Assembly (NCBI RefSeq): GCF_000350225.1
Contig: NW_005178997.1
Location: 62,001-126,000 of the forward strand
Length of the DNA: 64,000 nt
Origin: Chondrus crispus
Taxonomy: Eukaryota > Rhodophyta > Florideophyceae > Gigartinales > Gigartinaceae
Direction of reading: 5' to 3'
Shown piece after piece: positions 31,859 to 42,094 of the stretch (position 1 is its first letter; every line of letters begins with the position of its first letter). Under the pieces are notes generated by a model, which saw only the letters and a program-made list of their open reading frames with translations, ran no database searches and was not told the DNA's origin. Made by a program: the position numbers and the translations under genes.

Positions 31859-32826
31859 TTTGTAGCGATTACTCGGAAACGTTCTTGGTGCTTGTTCCCG
31901 GCGGAGTGGAACAAGCGTATTCTTCTTAAAAATGCCTTAGGGCGCTACCCCTATATGTCGGCCAGTGCGGGTCTTTCGACTGTGAACTAAATCAAACGTG
32001 CCACGAGTAAGCACAACAACTTTGCCTGTAGACGAACCAGGACTTTTGGTTACTACCGCGAACGGTCCCTGCAACCTAAATCGGCTTGTCCAAACTTGAT
32101 ACGGTACTGCCTCAGAGGGTCTCCCACAACACAAGAATGAAACTGCCTTCGTCGTAATCGTGTGATTTGTTCACAATCACTCCTTGGGTCACCCTCTTCC
32201 GTGCGAACTTAATCAAGGTACGCGACCTTATACACGTATAGTGAGAGGTTCAGTGTTTAGGCACGTATTCTCTTCACCCAGGGGACCGAAGTCGTACCTA
32301 TAGGGCTAATACCGAGAGCGTTACCCACACCGCCGACGCACCTCCCGAAGGCAGAGTGCGGATCGACTAGACCAGTACACTGTGATCCTCCCCGAGGATC
32401 AGTAATTCGTCTCTCGACGATTCTTGGTCGGACCCTCGCTCAAGTCAGATTTCCAATGGCACCAGCCTTTCACCAAGAGCGAGGGTATGTTCCACTGAGG
32501 ATTTGGCAGTGCGTTGGCCACTAGGGACTTTCTTCCTCCCGACTAGCGGAAGGCTCACCCACAGCTCACACAACGACTGCCACGACAAAGCTGCAAGACC
32601 ACAAAGTTGATTTCCAAAAACTGGAAACTGACGGACCACCAAACTGAAAAATCGGCTGAAACGGTGCTGAAACGACGGCGAAAACTGAAAAAACTGAAAA
32701 ACCGAACTCGAAAGCGGAGACTGAAACTGATACCTTCTTCTTCTGCTTGACGAGCTGAACAAACTGATACTTGAACGACGGCGAAACTCGAACTTGAACC
32801 AAAACGAAGACGACGATCAGCGTTGA
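31859..32826 (-). other. Structured leader of Copia-D
   Basis: Aligns to the Copia-C leader for the gag-proximal 600 bp, including the GATCCTC and ACCCTCGCTC stems (32436-32487 region). It differs near the primer-binding site, where a distinct AACTGAAAA-rich tract (32580-32820) replaces the AACGACAGC tract. Confidence 0.55.
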
Positions 32827-32840
32827 ACTGGGCCCATAAC
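32827..32840 (-). promoter_or_regulatory. Primer-binding site of Copia-D
   Basis: Complement of CTGGGCCCATAACC adjoining LTR A4. Confidence 0.86.
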
Positions 32841-33652
32841 CTATAGAAAGGTCAGCGGGGCAGAGGGAAGAAGGATGGTTGAAGGTTGCTGGTGGTTGAC
32901 GGGAAAAGAAGTTGATGCCATTTTACTCTTGGTCGCCAACTATTGGCGCTACTTATACTCTTCGAACTACATACAATGCGAGCCATTAGGGCTGGTCACG
33001 TGACTCTCCTTACTGCACTGGTTGATAATCAAGTGACTCTCCCTGTTGCACTCTCGGTTGATAATCAAGTGACTCTCCTACTTCCACTCTCGGTTGATAA
33101 TCAAATGACTCTCCTTCTTGCACTCTCGGTTGATAATCAAGTGACTCTCCTACTTCCACTCTCCGTTGATAATCAAATGACTCTCCTTCTTGCACTCTCG
33201 GTTGATAATCAAGTGACTCTCCTACTTCCACTCTCCGTTGATAATCAAATGACTCTCCTTCTTGCACTCTCTCTTGCTAACAATTTGTGACCGTTTGAGA
33301 GTCAATAATATCTGAATGTACTGTACTGTAGATTACAGATTTTACACTACGATTAATAACCACTGTGGCACATACGTCATACGTGTCACACACGTGTCAA
33401 ATCGAGAAAAATGAAACAAGTTCAGAATGTACTGTAGAGTGCCACGAGGTACATAACTTACACGTGTCAACACCAAAATTGAAACATGCTCGGAAATGAT
33501 AGGAAAGTGCAACCGTGTACAAATATGACACGTGTCCACGTTGAAGACCAAACATCCTGAGAATGCTCTTGCAAGCATTTTAGGTTTCGTCGACGTACAC
33601 GTGTAATATCTGTCAGGCTTGGAGCTTAGCATGTGGTCGAAGATTTCCAACA
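32841..33652 (-). mobile_element. Family-A LTR A4, 5' LTR of Copia-D (812 bp)
   Basis: Starts TATAGAAAGG beside the primer-binding site and ends TTCCAACA. Longer than the other A LTRs because it has seven 36-bp units (32996-33285). The right flank is Copia-B2 gag. Confidence 0.9.
32996..33285. repeat. 36-bp tandem repeat in LTR A4 (7 units)
   Basis: Same unit as in the other A LTRs, alternating CTACTTCCACTC and CTTCTTGCACTC variants, which suggests expansion by a two-unit (72-bp) step. Confidence 0.86.
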
Positions 33653-34128
33653 GCCATGGCCATCTCCTTGTCATTGATGTTTACGCTCATTGACTTGAGG
33701 ATGGCTGCCAGCTGCATGACACGATTGATGTATGCAAGCACCTTTTCACCGGAAAGCATCTTCACAGTGTAGAACTCACGACGTGCAGCTAGTTTGTTCA
33801 GCAAAGTGTGCCTCTCAAACACGTTGACAATAGCTTCCCACATCTCATGAGCAGTATCAACATCACGTACATGCTCGAGATGCTCATCTGATAGGGAGAG
33901 ACCAATCAGTGCTTTAGCTTTACTGTCACCTCTGATCCACTTCTTACGCTCTTCCGCGCGTTCCTCACTCGGAACTCGTCCATCAACGATGTATTGGTCA
34001 ACATCACGTAGAGCAAGCAGAAGTTGTATTTTCTGCTTCCACACGTAGAAGTTGGAGTCCGTCAGTTTGTCGATTCTGATGGATCCTCCTCCTCCTTGAT
34101 CTTCCATTTTAGTGCAAATAAACTTCAA
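33653..34128 (-). pseudogene. Copia-B2 gag, N-terminal part
   Basis: Start MEDQGGGGS at 34107 (in-frame ATG also at 34128). Nearly identical to the Copia-B1 Gag for about 150 residues, then cut by LTR A4. The reading frame continues about 13 codons into the LTR. The zinc knuckle, protease, integrase and RT of B2 are missing. The only other B2 coding trace is the extreme RNase H end at 9859-9890. Confidence 0.88.
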
Positions 34129-34147
34129 GTATTCGAAAATCCGTTCG

Positions 34148-34205
34148 GGGATCCCAAGCCGTTAACCGATAGTCAACACAATGGCAAGCCCACCCGTCTA
34201 AGAAA
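34148..34205 (-). promoter_or_regulatory. Conserved 58-bp leader block, Copia-B2
   Basis: Same block as at 6708-6765. Confidence 0.7.
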
Positions 34206-34279
34206 TTCGATATGATTACTATGAAGTTGCACTAGGAGAAATTTGCGAACAGATATGTGAATTTATTTGGATGAAATCC

Positions 34280-34822
34280 CTAACTATTCTGTTCACAAAC
34301 TGCCTTTAAGTGTGCGGCACCGTTCTCGTGGCACTTCAGGTGCCCGTGAGACTCAAAGACGCGATTGCAAGGGATACAACGCGGAGTCTCCTTAGCGTTG
34401 GCAACTTGAATGCGATGAGACCTAGACTGAATGTGGTCGTAAAAGGCCTTCGCACTATTGCCACTAATGCCGCACACTTTACAATACCGCTTATACCGCG
34501 GGCACACCTTACGATTCCTCTTGCGCTCACGCTTAAACTCTTTATCCGCGAGAACAGCCGCTTTCCGAACAGAAAGTCGATGCGTAGTTCTCTTTATTGG
34601 TGCGGGAACAGAGCGCGGAATACGAGGAATCCTATATGGTGCGCAACTCGAGGACGGACCCGGAAGCGCGAGCCGAGGCGAAGGTTGATCCTCAGGCTCA
34701 AGCACCTCAACGAATACGACCTCCGATGTCCGAACCGTTCGACCGGTGACCAGCTTCCCAGGCGCAGAGCGCACCGGTACTAATTCCAGATCTAACACAA
34801 CCCCGTAAAAACAGGTATTCAC
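34280..34822 (-). CDS. Copia-B2 ORF0: two-C2H2-zinc-finger protein
   Basis: 180 codons, same strand as gag, about 170 bp upstream of it and downstream of the primer-binding site. The N-terminal 80 residues are Pro/Arg-rich. A basic KRERKRNRK patch precedes finger 1 (CKVC-x12-H-x5-H). Finger 2 is CIPC-x12-H-x5-H near the C-terminus. The B1 copy (6866-7387) is about 95% identical outside its 3' frameshift, and most changes keep the frame open. Finger spacing suits U1-like/JAZ fingers, so RNA or nucleic-acid binding is a fair inference. Expression might come from the unspliced transcript, since a GTAAGT donor lies upstream. Confidence 0.72.
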   Translation of the reverse strand: MNTCFYGVVLDLELVPVRSAPGKLVTGRTVRTSEVVFVEVLEPEDQPSPRLALPGPSSSCAPYRIPRIPRSVPAPIKRTTHRLSVRKAAVLADKEFKRERKRNRKVCPRYKRYCKVCGISGNSAKAFYDHIQSRSHRIQVANAKETPRCIPCNRVFESHGHLKCHENGAAHLKAVCEQNS

Positions 34823-34938
34823 AATAAGGAATATGAAGATAATCGTCAGTAACAGATTTTGGAATTATTGCTCTTAAGAACCACCAAAACGTGCAAAGAC
34901 AATCACTTAGATGTGTAGGAAATGGAAAGAAACTCAAA

Positions 34939-34944
34939 ACTTAC
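34939..34944 (-). promoter_or_regulatory. Candidate 5' splice donor in the Copia-B2 leader
   Basis: Same CAAAGTAAGTTTT context as at 7504-7509. Confidence 0.35.
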
Positions 34945-35314
34945 TTTGCATGAGAGAACGAAGAAAAACCAAATGCGAGATTGACGACGACGGCGGTAGC
35001 GGGAGCGGAAACGAAGACGAAGACCAAAGACAGAGACAGCAACAAGAACCACAGCAAGAACAAAAGCCAAACCAAGAACGAAGACAACGAAGACAGCGGG
35101 GGCGATGACCAAAACCAATTCACACAAGAGACCAAGAACGACAGCAGCAGCGAAAACCAAAACCAAGAACGACGGCAAGATCGAGAGCGACAACAACAGC
35201 GAGAAGACCAGCGGAAAGAACGACGAGAAACGGCAGCGAAAACGACAGCGACAACGACGGCAGAAACAACGGAACGAGAACGACAGACTCATGCAGTGAA
35301 ACGACAGAGAGGGA

Positions 35315-35328
35315 CTGGGCCCATAACC
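35315..35328 (-). promoter_or_regulatory. Primer-binding site of Copia-B2
   Basis: Complement of CTGGGCCCATAACC, adjoining the LTR at 35329. A low-complexity tract at 34980-35305 lies just inside. Confidence 0.86.
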
Positions 35329-36592
35329 TAATGGTAGGTTCGGAGGGGCAAGGGAAAGAAAGAAGGCAGGTTGATGTGTGTGAGTGAAGGAGTTGGTGCC
35401 GAGGTTTACTTTGAAGCCGTTTTCCTGCGATACTTATACACTTCGAGTGCTACACTATCTCTCTACTCCGACTCCCAGTAAACCATACTCTACTATGCGC
35501 GACCAAGCGCGGTCCTCTTGTGGCCCGACCATACTGTTCGATTTCCACCTTACGAATCGATTCGTAACTATTAGCTCACAACTATGTCTACACATTTCAA
35601 ATGACTGTAAACCATGGCCCTATGCATGCAACTGTTTCACACCTTACTAATCTGCATCCAGTCATGCCAGACTTCATTGTTGTGCAACGAACAACTTGGC
35701 ACTTGTCTATTTCCAACAACGCAAACGTCTTTCATACCACAATCGCCATACGTATCCTTGTTTCTCACCTTACTAATTTCGCCAAGCACTGTCAGATAAT
35801 TATGGCAAGTTATATCAATGTGCATCCAGACTTTCTACACAACTCACATGAGAATACATGTAAATCACACGAGTACTGTCATGAACTTGCATCCAACGGC
35901 GCACCATGACGAGAGCACAGTGCAACGGCGCGTGCTCACGCAAGACTCGCATACAGCGTGACGCGTACACAGAATAATCGCACAACTGTATTCCTCTCGC
36001 GAGAAGTACTTGTTGTACTTTTGATTCACATATACTGTACTCGGACACGCGCAGGATCGCAAACAGTCTGACACTGTAAAACTGTAAACCCTCATGTGCA
36101 TACACCTGGATGCGTGTACATGTGTACGTACACGAATCCACCTGGCGACGTGTACATGTGTACACGGCATACATGTGTCCCGCCCAGGGGCCCCATGCAA
36201 TTACCAATTACAACCATGGCAAACCACTTGAAACCCCCAAAACAACGTAATTATGGCATATACAGGCCATTTAAAGTACATCACAAGGCCAATGACGCAC
36301 ACGTGGACAACGCTCGACCAATAGATTTGCAGCATTAGACCTGAGGGCCAATAGAATTGCAGTATTTCCTGTGTAGTCTATAGTGCTACGGGCCAAGGTT
36401 CCACTTGGCAAAACTATGCAAATTTGCATGACCCTCCGAGAGGCCACTTTCGTCCCCGGAACCCCAAAATCTGGGATTTTACACGTGTCATGTCGTGATA
36501 TGGGTAAGACCGCCCGGACCGTGCAGTCATGTACACGTGTCACTCGATTTTGACCTTTTCAGATAACAGCATGTGGTCGCACATTTTCAATA
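35329..36592 (-). mobile_element. Family-B LTR, 5' LTR of Copia-B2
   Basis: 1264 bp, partner of 8584-9847. Right edge TTTTCAATA, then AGTAC (36593-36597). Palindrome TTACGAATCGATTCGTAA at 35550-35567. Confidence 0.92.
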
Positions 36593-36597
36593 AGTAC

Positions 36598-37158
36598 ATG
36601 TCTCTTGCGACAAATACTTGTTGTACTTTTAATTCACATGTACTGTGCTCGGACACGCGCCGGACCGTATGTAGGCGACGTGTACAAGTGTACGTACACG
36701 CAGCAACCTGGCGATGTGTACATGTGTACACCGCACACAAGTGTCCAGCGCCAAGGCCACACGTAATTACCCATTACAACCATGGTGAACAACTTGAAAC
36801 CCCCGAAATGATGTAATTAAAACGTATACCGATCATTCAAGATATATCACAAGCATGACTGCATATAAGTGGACAATAACAGACCAATAGAACTGCAGCA
36901 TTCGAACCGACACCCAATAGATTTGCAGTATTGCCTGTGTAGCCCTATAACAGTTCGGGCCAAATGCAAATTTTCGGCATTTATGCAAACTTGCATAACC
37001 CTCCAAAAGTCCACTTTCGTCCCCAGAACCCCAAAATCTGAGAATTTACACGTGTCATGTGGTGATATGGGGTGAGGGTCCGGACCGTCGAGTCATGTAC
37101 ACGTGTCGCTCGATTTTGCACTTTCCAGATAACAGCATGTGGTCGCACATTTTCAATA
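36598..37158 (-). mobile_element. Copia-B1 5' LTR, right part
   Basis: Continues 7894-8583 after the Copia-B2 insertion; together they make about 1.25 kb, the family-B LTR length. It ends TTTTCAATA, and Gypsy sequence begins at 37159. Paired CCAATAGA motifs and a CACGTGTCATGTGGTG end match the remnant at 2047. Confidence 0.88.
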
Positions 37159-37485
37159 GATACGTTTGAAATAATGCAGCTCCGATTTGACAATCACTTG
37201 CGTCTGTATCCACCGAATATGGAAGGTCCCTCTTTGGCAGCGCCAGCACCGGTGGTGCCAAGATGGCCTCCTTGAGCTTATGAAAAGCTTTCTTACACGG
37301 TTCGTCGAATCCTTGCAACTGGACCGGTTGTCCCTTCTTCAATAGTTGATTGAGCGGATGCGCGATTTTCTTGTATTGTGGGACGAACCGATGGTACACA
37401 TTACAAAGTCCCAAGAAGCTTCTGACCTGGGTCTGCGTTTGAGGTTACCTCAATTGTTCTAATGCCGCGGTACGAGCGGCATCGA
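37159..37485 (-). pseudogene. Gypsy pol: RNase H domain fragment
   Basis: Ty3/gypsy RT end and RNase H: RSFLGLCNVYHRFVPQY, then HKLKEAILAPPVLALPK, YSVDTDASDCQIGAAL. A TAA stop interrupts it at 37445-37447, and it is cut at 37159 by the Copia-B1 LTR. Separated from the RT by TRIM copy 3. The integrase part is not in the window. Confidence 0.88.
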
Positions 37486-37490
37486 CTTCC

Positions 37491-37871
37491 TGTTGAAATA
37501 GTGAGCGCGCCCAAGGGGACACCAAGAAGCCAGCGCCTGTGGCCTAGTGGTTAACGAATTTTTGCGGCAAATTTTTCAGACCTCGATTTTAACATCAGGT
37601 TATGGGCCCAGATTTACGCTACCATTCGTGAGTTCGATTCTCACCGGGTGCACTTGGGCGGCGCAATGTTTGTTGTTTGTTTGTGTCACACTTGGGAACG
37701 TACCTGCCTGTGTGTTGTGCAGTGACCCGCGCCGTGTGTTTGGCGTCCCCTGGTCGAGGGGGAGTGTTGGAATAGTGAGCGCGCCCAAGGGGACACCAAG
37801 AAGCCAGCGCCTGTGGCCTAGTGGTTAACGAATTTTTGCGGCAAATTTTTCAGACCTCGATTTTAACATCA
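37491..37871 (+). mobile_element. TRIM element copy 3 (381 bp)
   Basis: LTRs 37491-37597 and 37765-37871 (one visible difference at the start, TGTTGGAATAG against TGTTGAAATAG); TSD CTTCC at 37486-37490 and 37872-37876. Primer-binding site at 37598-37611. Carries the same split tRNA-like sequence as copy 2. Inserted between the Gypsy RT and RNase H. Confidence 0.94.
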
Positions 37872-39014
37872 CTTCCAACGTACCTGGCCGTACGACATGG
37901 CCCAGGTACTTGATCTTTTCGACGAAAAATTCGCACTTGCGAAGCTTGAGCTTCACTTCTGCCTTCTCCAATACAGACAGTATTTCATCAACATGAACAA
38001 TGTGTTCTTCCCAAGACTTGCTGAAGATGATGATATCATCCAAATACACCAGACAAGACTTCCATCGGAACAGAGAGAGCAGTATATCCATGGCTCTCTG
38101 AAATGTCGCCGGCGCGTTGGTAAGCCCGAAGGGCATTCTTGAGAATCTGTAGAGACATGCGTGACATGAAAGAGCTGTCTTGTCGCGGTCCGTTTCGGGA
38201 ATAGGCATCTGCCAGTACCCCGAGATCGCGTCCAACGCGGAGAAACCCTTGGTGTCACCAAACGAGTCCAGACACTCGTCCATGTGAGGCAAAGGGTACG
38301 TGTACTTCACCGTCACTGCGTTCAACCTGCGGTTGTCTACGCAAAAGCGCATTGAACCGTCCGGCTTGGGACCAGCAACACGGGCGACGCCCATTCTGAT
38401 TGTGCTGGCTCTATTACACCTGCCTCCAACATCTTCTGTACTTCTGCACCTTCAGTTTCGCGGGCCTTAGGCCCTGCCCGATACGGGGCTTGTGCAATGG
38501 GGCGAGTCTCTGGGATCAACTCGATCCGATGGACAGTGGTATTTATTTCACCAAGCGTCCCATCCCACATCCTTGAATATTTCTTCAACATCCGACGGAA
38601 TTCTTCGCGCAGCCGGTCCGGCACGTGGCTCAGGTCGAGTTCCTCCACGTCCGGCGGCGGCAGCTCAATCCTGCGTTGCTGCTTCGTAGATGCCGACGCG
38701 GAGAGCCCTGCCGACCGTTCGCCCGCCTGGTACTCGCGGCCTTGATCCGACGGTTCGCATCTTGTCTCGCCGGTAGGCGTCTTGGTAGAATTTGGAAAAT
38801 TTTCCTTCCGCCTTTCTTGAATTCCAAGAACCGCACCGATGGTAGTTGTGCTCTCAAGGACGGCCCTCGGGTGCGGTAATAATTCTGCCACCGATTGGCC
38901 ATTTTGCACCCTGACAGGGTACCTCCTAAAATTCGCAAGGAGTAAACGAAATGGCCTGTCAGGCCCAACCTGAACGACACCATTCGTGCACGTCAACCCG
39001 TGCCTTTCGTACAA
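37872..39014 (-). pseudogene. Gypsy pol: reverse transcriptase, frameshifted
   Basis: Two overlapping frames, 37872-38394 and 38337-39014. The upstream one has the RT N-terminal region (HRIELIPETRPIAQAPYR and EAGVIEPAQSEWASPV); the downstream one has GSMRFCVDNRRLN, FSALDAISGYWQMPI (catalytic Asp), MPFGLTNAPATFQRAM and VYLDDIIIFSKS (YLDD box). A one-base loss near 38368 separates them. Domain order and motifs are standard Ty3/gypsy. Confidence 0.9.
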
Positions 39015-39059
39015 CGACGAGTACGGCTAAACCACAACCAATCCCGCCCTCTTCGAGGT

Positions 39060-39717
39060 TCATTCAACGACGCATTGCGTCCCTGGCTCGATAGTTGTGG
39101 CTCTTGCCACTTTTACCTTGGCGGAAATTCGCTCCCTCTTTCCATCATTTTCGTCCTCTCTCGGGACCAGATTCTTCTTCCCTTTTCTCGGCGAGAACCG
39201 CATAACTATCGGAACCTCGGAGAAATTCTCCAACTCGACCGTTTTCTTCCTTGGATAAATTGCTTCCACAAACCCGGTCACAGTAGTCCGCGCCTAGAAT
39301 TAGCGGGACTGCGAATTTTCGCATACAATAAACTCGGCTGCGGCCACGAAACGCCCAAGCCTCACAGGCATATTAATTGTGCCGACAGTTCGAAGTGGCC
39401 GGTTGTTCGCATCGCCGATGTCGTGGGGTCCGTCGGAAGGACACTAGAGATTCCATTCCAGCCGGGAGTTCCGATTTTCGCACAAGGTTAGGTCCCGCGC
39501 CGGTGTTTAATACAGACAACACCCGGCTCATCAATCCGACCGATGGTCCGATATCCGCGTAAACTTTGTAGTTTTTTCGCGTAAGAACCAAGATCTTCTC
39601 GGGACACTCCCTTCGCATAACCCTGTACCAGGGTCTTCGAACTTCTTCCAGCGGATGATCTCGGGCTCGGCTCAAAATTTTCTTGACTTGAGCCGGCCCT
39701 TTCGGCATATCCATCAA
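39060..39717 (-). pseudogene. Gypsy protease region with Asp-to-Asn active site
   Basis: 39373-39717 contains VLNTGAGPNLVRKSELP, which aligns with the retroviral-type aspartic protease signature DTGA, but with Asn in place of the catalytic Asp. A separate frame at 39060-39281 carries the region between protease and RT. Frame breaks and the active-site change show the element is dead. Confidence 0.75.
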
Positions 39718-39832
39718 TCCAACAACCTCCTCATCGAGGCCTGATTTTCCCTTAGAGACGGGGAACGGGGCTGAGCCCCGGGCACAGTACGTCGACCCTG
39801 TGCCTCTCGCGACTCATGCGAGATTTCCCTCT

Positions 39833-41035
39833 CTAGTTTTCCTGCTGCTGTGGGTTCTTCTTATCCTCCGACCAGGGCCCCGCGGCTGGCCCTCCTGACG
39901 ATCGGTTCGACCCGTTGGCGGAGGCACTCGGTGTGCTCGCCGTCTGAGAATCGAACCAATTTTTGACCCTCAAATAATGGGTCGATGGAATCCCCAATCT
40001 CTCCATCGGAGACAACGCCTCGTAGTTCCCCAGAACCTTGTGCATTTCCCGAAGGGAAAGTATGCACTTGGGCGCGCCGTGCCCCTTTTCGTAGCAATGA
40101 AAGCATATGAGCCCATGCTTCTTGACGGGGTACTGCGGCCTCGGCTGTCCATTGACCTGCGGTCTTCCTGTCCAGCCTGGACATCGGAACTGGGTACCCT
40201 TGTTCTCCATCGGGAGGCGCGGCCCCGGCGTGTGGCCGCGCCCTTGGAATGCTAATACGGGATCTGCGGTGTCGCTGTACCACTCCGTCGCGTCCGTGGG
40301 CGTCTGTAGAGTTGACGTCCCACTCCTTCCGTATTCTCCGTATCCGTAGCCCTCCGATGGCTCATAAAATTCGCCTCCGGCGACAAAAGCTCCGTCATAA
40401 TAATTTTCGTTGCTCCTTTGCGCACTGCGTCCCGCCGACCCTGAAATTGAATCTGCTAGATGAACTGCGGCGCGGCTTTTCCGAATCGGGTGAGGTGTCT
40501 TCGGCTCGCTCCCCCCAAGCGTCGCTGGTGCTTGGATCGTGACCTTTTTGGTGTTCCTCTCCTGGGCGCGGCTCGCCGAGCCATGCGCCTTAGCGTAATT
40601 TACCAGCCTTAGAAACGAAATGTCCCGATTATCTTGACGATACTGAGACACCATGGGCTGGATGCTCGCATCTAGCCCCTCGATGAACATATTCATCTGC
40701 TCTTCCATTGAATAGACATTTCCACATATATTACTCGCGTCTGTCAGACGGATATAGAATTTCATCTCGTCTTCAGACGGTCTCTGCTGAACTTCTCGCA
40801 ATGCAAGAACGGCTTGGCGGATCGCCCCATCGGTGGCGAAACTTCTCAATAACCACTGTACGGCCTCCGGCCAGACTGACACCTTCCCATGATGAGACCC
40901 GGCCGTCTGTGACACAGAAGTGTACTGTCTCAAGGCGATGCCTCCAAGGAACTCGGGCAGCAAGCGAATTGCTTGCCCCTCATTCATTTCCTGAGTATCA
41001 AATTCCTGAACCAACTTGTCCAAAAAATCCAACAT
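39833..41035 (-). pseudogene. Gypsy gag with CCHC zinc knuckle
   Basis: 400 codons from the ATG at 41035. A retrotransposon capsid-like region (about residues 1-160) with an alpha-helical pattern ends in an Arg-rich stretch. A zinc knuckle, CFHCYEKGHGAPKC (CX2CX4HX4C), lies around residue 320. It is followed directly by the protease region in another frame. Probably the C-terminal part of a longer Gag that began near 42094. Confidence 0.8.
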
Positions 41036-41050
41036 AAGGACCCGGTCTTC

Positions 41051-42094
41051 TCAAGAAAACGTGTTGTCCCTCTTCACCTTCCGTGGTATATTTCTCCTAA
41101 TTTTTCGCATGGCGGTCCGCCGAAAACTTGACAAATATGTCTGCGGGTTTCTCAGACGGTACGTCCGGTACAATAACAACTTCTTGAAGAGGTAGCTGGT
41201 CGAATTCAGCTCCTCCAACTCCTCCCAAAGCGGCCCGCGTCGCGTTGCGGCGTCCTCTGGCTCAGCGTCCTTGTCTCTCCGCAAGGCAGACGAAGTGATC
41301 CCGCCCCGTCTGGAGGAAATTTTCCTGCTTCGCGAAATTCCGTGTCCTTCCTCTGAACGATGTTCGGAATCGCCGGCATGGTTCGACGAACCGTCGTAAC
41401 CATCTTCGGAAAGACCATTCGACTCTGTCATTGAGTCTTGGTCCTCCGGGTCGTCACTACAGTGACTCTTGCTCCTGCGTCGCAGATTCTTCTTCAAAGT
41501 CTTCGACTTGGAACTCCGCTGTACAGCGGCCTTGTCCTTCTTCGATCGACGGTCGCTTTCTCGACCCGTATGGAGCGGCTCTGGTCGGCGGCCTGCTCAA
41601 GGTCCTTGAGACAATGATCGGCGCGGTCGAATCTGTCGTCGATGCTGCCAAAAAAAATTTCCTAAGGACTCCAAAGCTTGATTCAAGTCGCGCCTTGCGT
41701 CCTTGACTGAAAGTCTCAACGAGGCTAGGACCTCCGGCTCCGGACCGTCGGTCCCGTCACCTCGCTCCTTCTCGACGAGATCTACTCGAGCCGATAGCTC
41801 TCCTAACACCGTGTGGAACTCAGACGCTTGCAACTCCAGTTGCTTCCGGACGAGGGCTAATTCAGCGTCGAGATTTTTCGTCATCTCTTGGCGAATTTCC
41901 TCGCCCATCTTCTCGAACCTGTAGGATAGGTTATCCTTGTCGGCTTCAATCCCTGTCGGGGATTCTTGACCTTCAAGATCCGTGGCCGTATTGGCCTGGC
42001 TTCGGGTGCGAGGACCTCGCGGGATCCTCGACGCCCTTGTCGATCCGATTCTGCTCGCCCCGCGAACGACGTCCCCGGGGGCGCTTGTAGACAT
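41051..42094 (-). pseudogene. Gypsy gag N-terminal region, two broken frames
   Basis: 41597-42094 (ATG at 42094) has a basic N-terminus and a coiled-coil-like stretch with heptad Leu/Val (about residues 55-140). 41051-41497 is Ser/Asp/Arg-rich. They are in different frames; a run of eight A at 41650-41657 is a likely indel site. Both point into the gag at 39833-41035. Function as Gag is inferred from position. Confidence 0.5.

Noticed and set aside
36598..37158. A separate LTR family
   Set aside because: It joins 7894-8583 exactly at the AGTAC duplication and is the other part of the Copia-B1 5' LTR.
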